The notes beneath the pieces are model-generated. The model was not told the DNA's origin. It did not search any database and was given only the letters and a program-made list of their open reading frames with translations. 8,685 nt of DNA from NCBI GenBank assembly GCA_023433855.1, contig JAEYTV010000581.1, positions 1 to 8,685 on the forward strand. Direction: 5' to 3'. The position numbers were made by a program, and so were the translations under genes. This DNA is from Pseudomonadota bacterium. Its GTDB lineage: Bacteria; Pseudomonadota; Alphaproteobacteria; Rhizobiales; Rhizobiaceae. This document shows, piece by piece, positions 6,776 through 8,685 of this stretch. How positions within the stretch are numbered: the stretch's first letter is position 1; each line of letters begins with the position of its first letter.

Positions 6776-7686
6776 TTGCGGCTCCGATAGAGATTGTCGA
6801 CGCCGGCAAGACGATCATAAAACATCAGAAGAAGCGCACATATGACGAGCAGGACCATGGAGGTCGCTGACGCCAGCGGCAGATCGCCAAGCACCTGCAA
6901 TTGATCACGAACCGCCAGAATGATTGTGGCCGATCGTCCGCCGCCTAGTATCGCAGGCGTTACAAATACCCCGAAGGACATTGTGAAGACGAGGATGATA
7001 CCCGCAGTCAGGCCGGGCAGGCTGAGCGGGAAATAGACCGTCCGGAAGGCGCGAAAAGGCGATGCGCCAAGACTCAGCGACGTGCGAACCAGATTAAGGT
7101 CTATTGCCTTCAAAGCTGGAACCAGCACCGCCACCATAAAGGGCAACTGAACATGAAGCATGCCGATATAAACACCGGTGCGATTGAAAACGAGGTCGAG
7201 CGGCCCGGAAATCAGCCCTAACAATTGTAGCGTGTCATTCACAACGCCATTGCGCTGAAGCATGATGATCCAGCCAAAGGTGCGTGCCAGCAGGCTGAGC
7301 CAAAGCGCGATAAAGAGTGATACGCCCATGAAGCGCGCGAAAACGCCCCCGCCATGCACCATGAGGTAGGCAATCGGATACCCAAGAATTGCCGTCCCGA
7401 TCGTCACGAGAAATGCAAGTTCTAGACTGAACCACAAAAGCTTCAGGTAAACCGGATTCCAGAGATCCTTATAGGCGCGTAGTGACCAGCTGGTTTCGAA
7501 AGCCCCAAAGCTGATAGCGAGCGTGATGAGCAAGGGCCCAACGAAAAGCGCCAGCATCAATAGCGTCGGAAGCGAAATCAGCCACGCGGATTGCCAACCG
7601 ACCTGACGGTCCCACACCGACTTCGATGTGGATTCTCCAAACTTTCTGCCCACGCGTTCCCCATTTTCCCGCCTCGTTGTGCGCAA
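6772..7686 (-). CDS. ABC transporter permease, PotB-like, uncertain start
   Basis: This is the second inner-membrane channel subunit. The 304 residues contain about six membrane segments (roughly 35-60, 84-110, 119-142, 170-191, 221-246 and 272-291). The EAA loop VRTSLSLGASPFRAFRTVYFP (200-220) is clear. The first hydrophobic segment is preceded by about 33 polar residues. The longest frame begins with TTG at 7686, which has no well-spaced ribosome site. A GTG at 7653 is preceded by GGGGA and would give about 293 residues. An ATG at 7702, overlapping an upstream stop as ATGA like the other junctions here, opens a frame one base off. One indel between about 7620 and 7700 would make that ATG the original start. 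The body of the gene is intact, and only the N-terminus is in doubt. The IS110 remnant upstream may have removed the native promoter. Confidence 0.88.
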   Translation of the reverse strand: MRTTRRENGERVGRKFGESTSKSVWDRQVGWQSAWLISLPTLLMLALFVGPLLITLAISFGAFETSWSLRAYKDLWNPVYLKLLWFSLELAFLVTIGTAILGYPIAYLMVHGGGVFARFMGVSLFIALWLSLLARTFGWIIMLQRNGVVNDTLQLLGLISGPLDLVFNRTGVYIGMLHVQLPFMVAVLVPALKAIDLNLVRTSLSLGASPFRAFRTVYFPLSLPGLTAGIILVFTMSFGVFVTPAILGGGRSATIILAVRDQLQVLGDLPLASATSMVLLVICALLLMFYDRLAGVDNLYRSRK

Positions 7687-7698
7687 CTTCCAAGGTTT

Positions 7699-7833
7699 TC
7701 ATTGTGTATTTTCCAAATGGTACCGCGTTCCGCCAGTTTCGCAATGCTGAATCCAGAGCGGGATTTTGCCTATGGACGCATAACCATCCACTCGAAAAGG
7801 CCATCCCGCCCCGGGTTTGAAGGTTTGAAAATT
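7699..7833 (-). pseudogene. Orphan 3' tail of an unidentified gene cut by IS110 debris
   Basis: From the end of IS110-like text at 7834, a minus-strand frame of about 44 codons runs to a TGA at 7701-7699. It contains GWPFRVDGYASIGKIPLW and ends in RYHLENTQ. Its stop overlaps an ATG at 7702 as ATGA, the same coupling seen between the two permeases. It may be the C-terminus of a former upstream operon gene whose 5' part was lost. I do not recognise the family. It could equally be non-coding leader sequence that is open by chance. Confidence 0.3.
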
Positions 7834-8051
7834 TGGCACGCCGATCCACTTCAACTCATGCCAGAGCCGGGCCGACATAGCGGACGGTCTCAAAGCCAGC
7901 GTTCCGCATCCGGGGCCTTCTTCGCCAGCAGGGCAGCCAATGCTCCAGGATCCGACTTCGCCCAACCCTCGAAGATTAGTCGGCCGGTCTCGTCACCGAC
8001 ACAAACGGCGGTCTCCTTCTGTGAGACGTCCAATCCGACATACTGCTTCAT
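7834..8051 (-). pseudogene. IS110-family transposase, 5' fragment, frameshifted
   Basis: The N-terminal part of an IS110-type DEDD recombinase is present. The ATG at 8051 has GGGAGG with about 8 bases of spacing. The text [14 protein letters not shown], with the first catalytic Asp in GLDVS, is typical, followed by [19 protein letters not shown]. The frame stops at 7892-7890. The homology continues as GFET in a second frame and as SARLWHELKWIGVP in a third, so at least two indels (near 7895-7900 and 7880-7888) have hit it. The match ends abruptly after GVP at about 7834. The rest of the roughly 300-400-residue protein, including the C-terminal Ser-containing domain, is missing. It cannot encode a working transposase. 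Confidence 0.8.
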
Positions 8052-8130
8052 CGTGATTTCCTCCCGTTGTTACCGGGATCAATCTGCCATCATAGAGGAG
8101 AGTGGGATATGCCGGCAGCAATTACGCCAT
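7834..8130 (-). mobile_element. IS110-family element, left-end portion
   Basis: The transposase fragment and its leader (about 8052-8130) look like the left end of an IS110-type element. Members of this family lack ordinary long terminal inverted repeats and carry a non-coding RNA that guides target choice. In the IS1111 subgroup the guide lies beyond the transposase, in the part missing here. The outer edge near 8130 is an estimate, set where IS21-like repeat text begins. Confidence 0.55.
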
Positions 8131-8134
8131 CGTG

Positions 8135-8199
8135 TGGAATATTGACCCCTCTGGCAGGTGACCGGCGTCCAATTTTGGGCCTGACTCAGTTTTGGTGCA
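8135..8199 (-). repeat. IS21-type terminal repeat cluster, remnant
   Basis: Three similar motifs lie in a row on the + strand: TGGAATATTGACCCC (8135-8149), TCCAATTTTGGGCC (8168-8181) and TCAGTTTTGGTGCA (8186-8199). Read on the minus strand they resemble the GGGTCAAAATTGGACG text of IS21-family ends, which carry several copies as transposase binding sites. No istA or istB gene is in the window. The assignment is from memory of typical ends and is tentative. Confidence 0.4.
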
Positions 8200-8212
8200 G
8201 TTGTAAGGATGA

Positions 8213-8685
8213 TGCCTTGCTGGTTTCCATCAAGGGATCAGCCTGATGAGCGAACGCCTTCAATACCAAGGCTAACTCCGGCGCGAACAGACCAACGCGG
8301 TCAATCTGGCGTTTGCAAAGGACGGTGCCACGATAAAGGAAATCGTGCGCCGTACCGGTCATAGCCGCGGTTTGGTCCGCCAGGTGCTCAGGGGACAACG
8401 CAACGACATCTTTCGGTCAAGAGAAAGCTCGTTGGGACCCTATCTCGAATGGCTTGACGCTCAATGGGCCGCTGGCAAGCGGAACGCTTCTGAGCTATGG
8501 CGGCGGCGGTTGAGAACACAGGGCTTTCGTGGTTCTCGCCGGGTCGTGAGTGAATGGGCAACACGAAGGAAGCGGGCCGACAAAGCAGATGCAGAAACGT
8601 TAAATCGCATTCCCTCTGCCCGAACGACTGCGCGTCTTTTGACAACCAGCAGAGACAATCTGACGAAATCCGAGACCGTCACCAT
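8213..8685 (+). pseudogene. ISL3-family transposase fragment with in-frame stop
   Basis: Minus-strand open frames here are shadows; the conserved text is on the + strand. From 8213 the frame reads SERLQYQG, a TAA at 8273-8275, then LRREQTNAVNLAFAKDG, the helix-turn-helix-like TIKEIVRRTGHSRGLVRQVL, the segment SELWRRRLRTQGFRGSRRVV and, near the window end, RIPSARTTARLLTTSRDNL. This matches the region after the catalytic core in ISL3-family transposases. Related proteins have Tyr where the TAA stands (QYEGYLRREQ), so one base change explains the stop. Nothing upstream of 8213 matches the zinc-finger and DDE parts, so the 5' half is missing. The 3' end runs out of the window. Confidence 0.7.

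Noticed and set aside
7591..8145. + strand open frame of 184 codons across the permease start and IS110 fragment
   Set aside because: It crosses the boundary of two unrelated minus-strand sequences, so it cannot be an evolved single gene.
8186..8685. Several minus-strand open frames at the window end
   Set aside because: The conserved ISL3 transposase text is on the + strand; these are its shadows.
1..8685. CRISPR arrays, tRNA or rRNA genes, toxin-antitoxin or phage-defence genes
   Set aside because: No regularly spaced repeats, cloverleaf sequence or recognisable defence protein was found by reading either strand.

Overview
The window reads as an accessory segment of a GC-rich Gram-negative bacterium, most likely an alphaproteobacterium of the Rhizobiales. 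This rests on the polyamine/opine-style ABC transporter with a Tat-type binding protein, the codon use, and the insertion-sequence families present. It could be a plasmid or a genomic island. The genus is inference and cannot be settled from the sequence alone.

Layout: (1) positions 1-972 are the 3' part of an IS3-family element on the + strand. Its transposase is broken by frameshifts and its right terminal repeat ends near 972. (2) Positions 973-1203 hold no convincing gene. (3) Positions 1204-7686 form one minus-strand gene cluster, in transcription order: two inner-membrane permeases (7686-6772, 6775-5972), an ATPase (5942-4818), a periplasmic binding protein with a Tat signal (4818-3718), a strong intrinsic terminator (3691-3661), a PLP enzyme of the serine hydroxymethyltransferase family with unusual active-site positions (3645-2383), a DeoR/GlpR-type regulator (2298-1519) and a small cupin broken by one frameshift (1529-1204). 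(4) Positions 7699-8685 are mobile-element debris: an orphan reading-frame tail abutting the first permease, the 5' part of a degraded IS110-family element, terminal-repeat-like sequence of IS21 type, and part of an ISL3-family transposase on the + strand with an in-frame stop.

How the genes fit together: the PotABCD-type transporter would import a small amino- or amine-containing compound. The SHMT-like enzyme and the cupin would process it, and the DeoR protein would sense a metabolite and control the cluster. Most junctions are tight (ATGA overlap, TAATG overlap, an 11-base start/stop overlap), which supports an operon. The terminator after the binding-protein gene would lower expression of the distal genes. 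The substrate is unknown. The cluster's upstream side is cut by IS debris, so its native promoter and perhaps a first gene are missing, and the cupin is damaged. The module may therefore be decaying.
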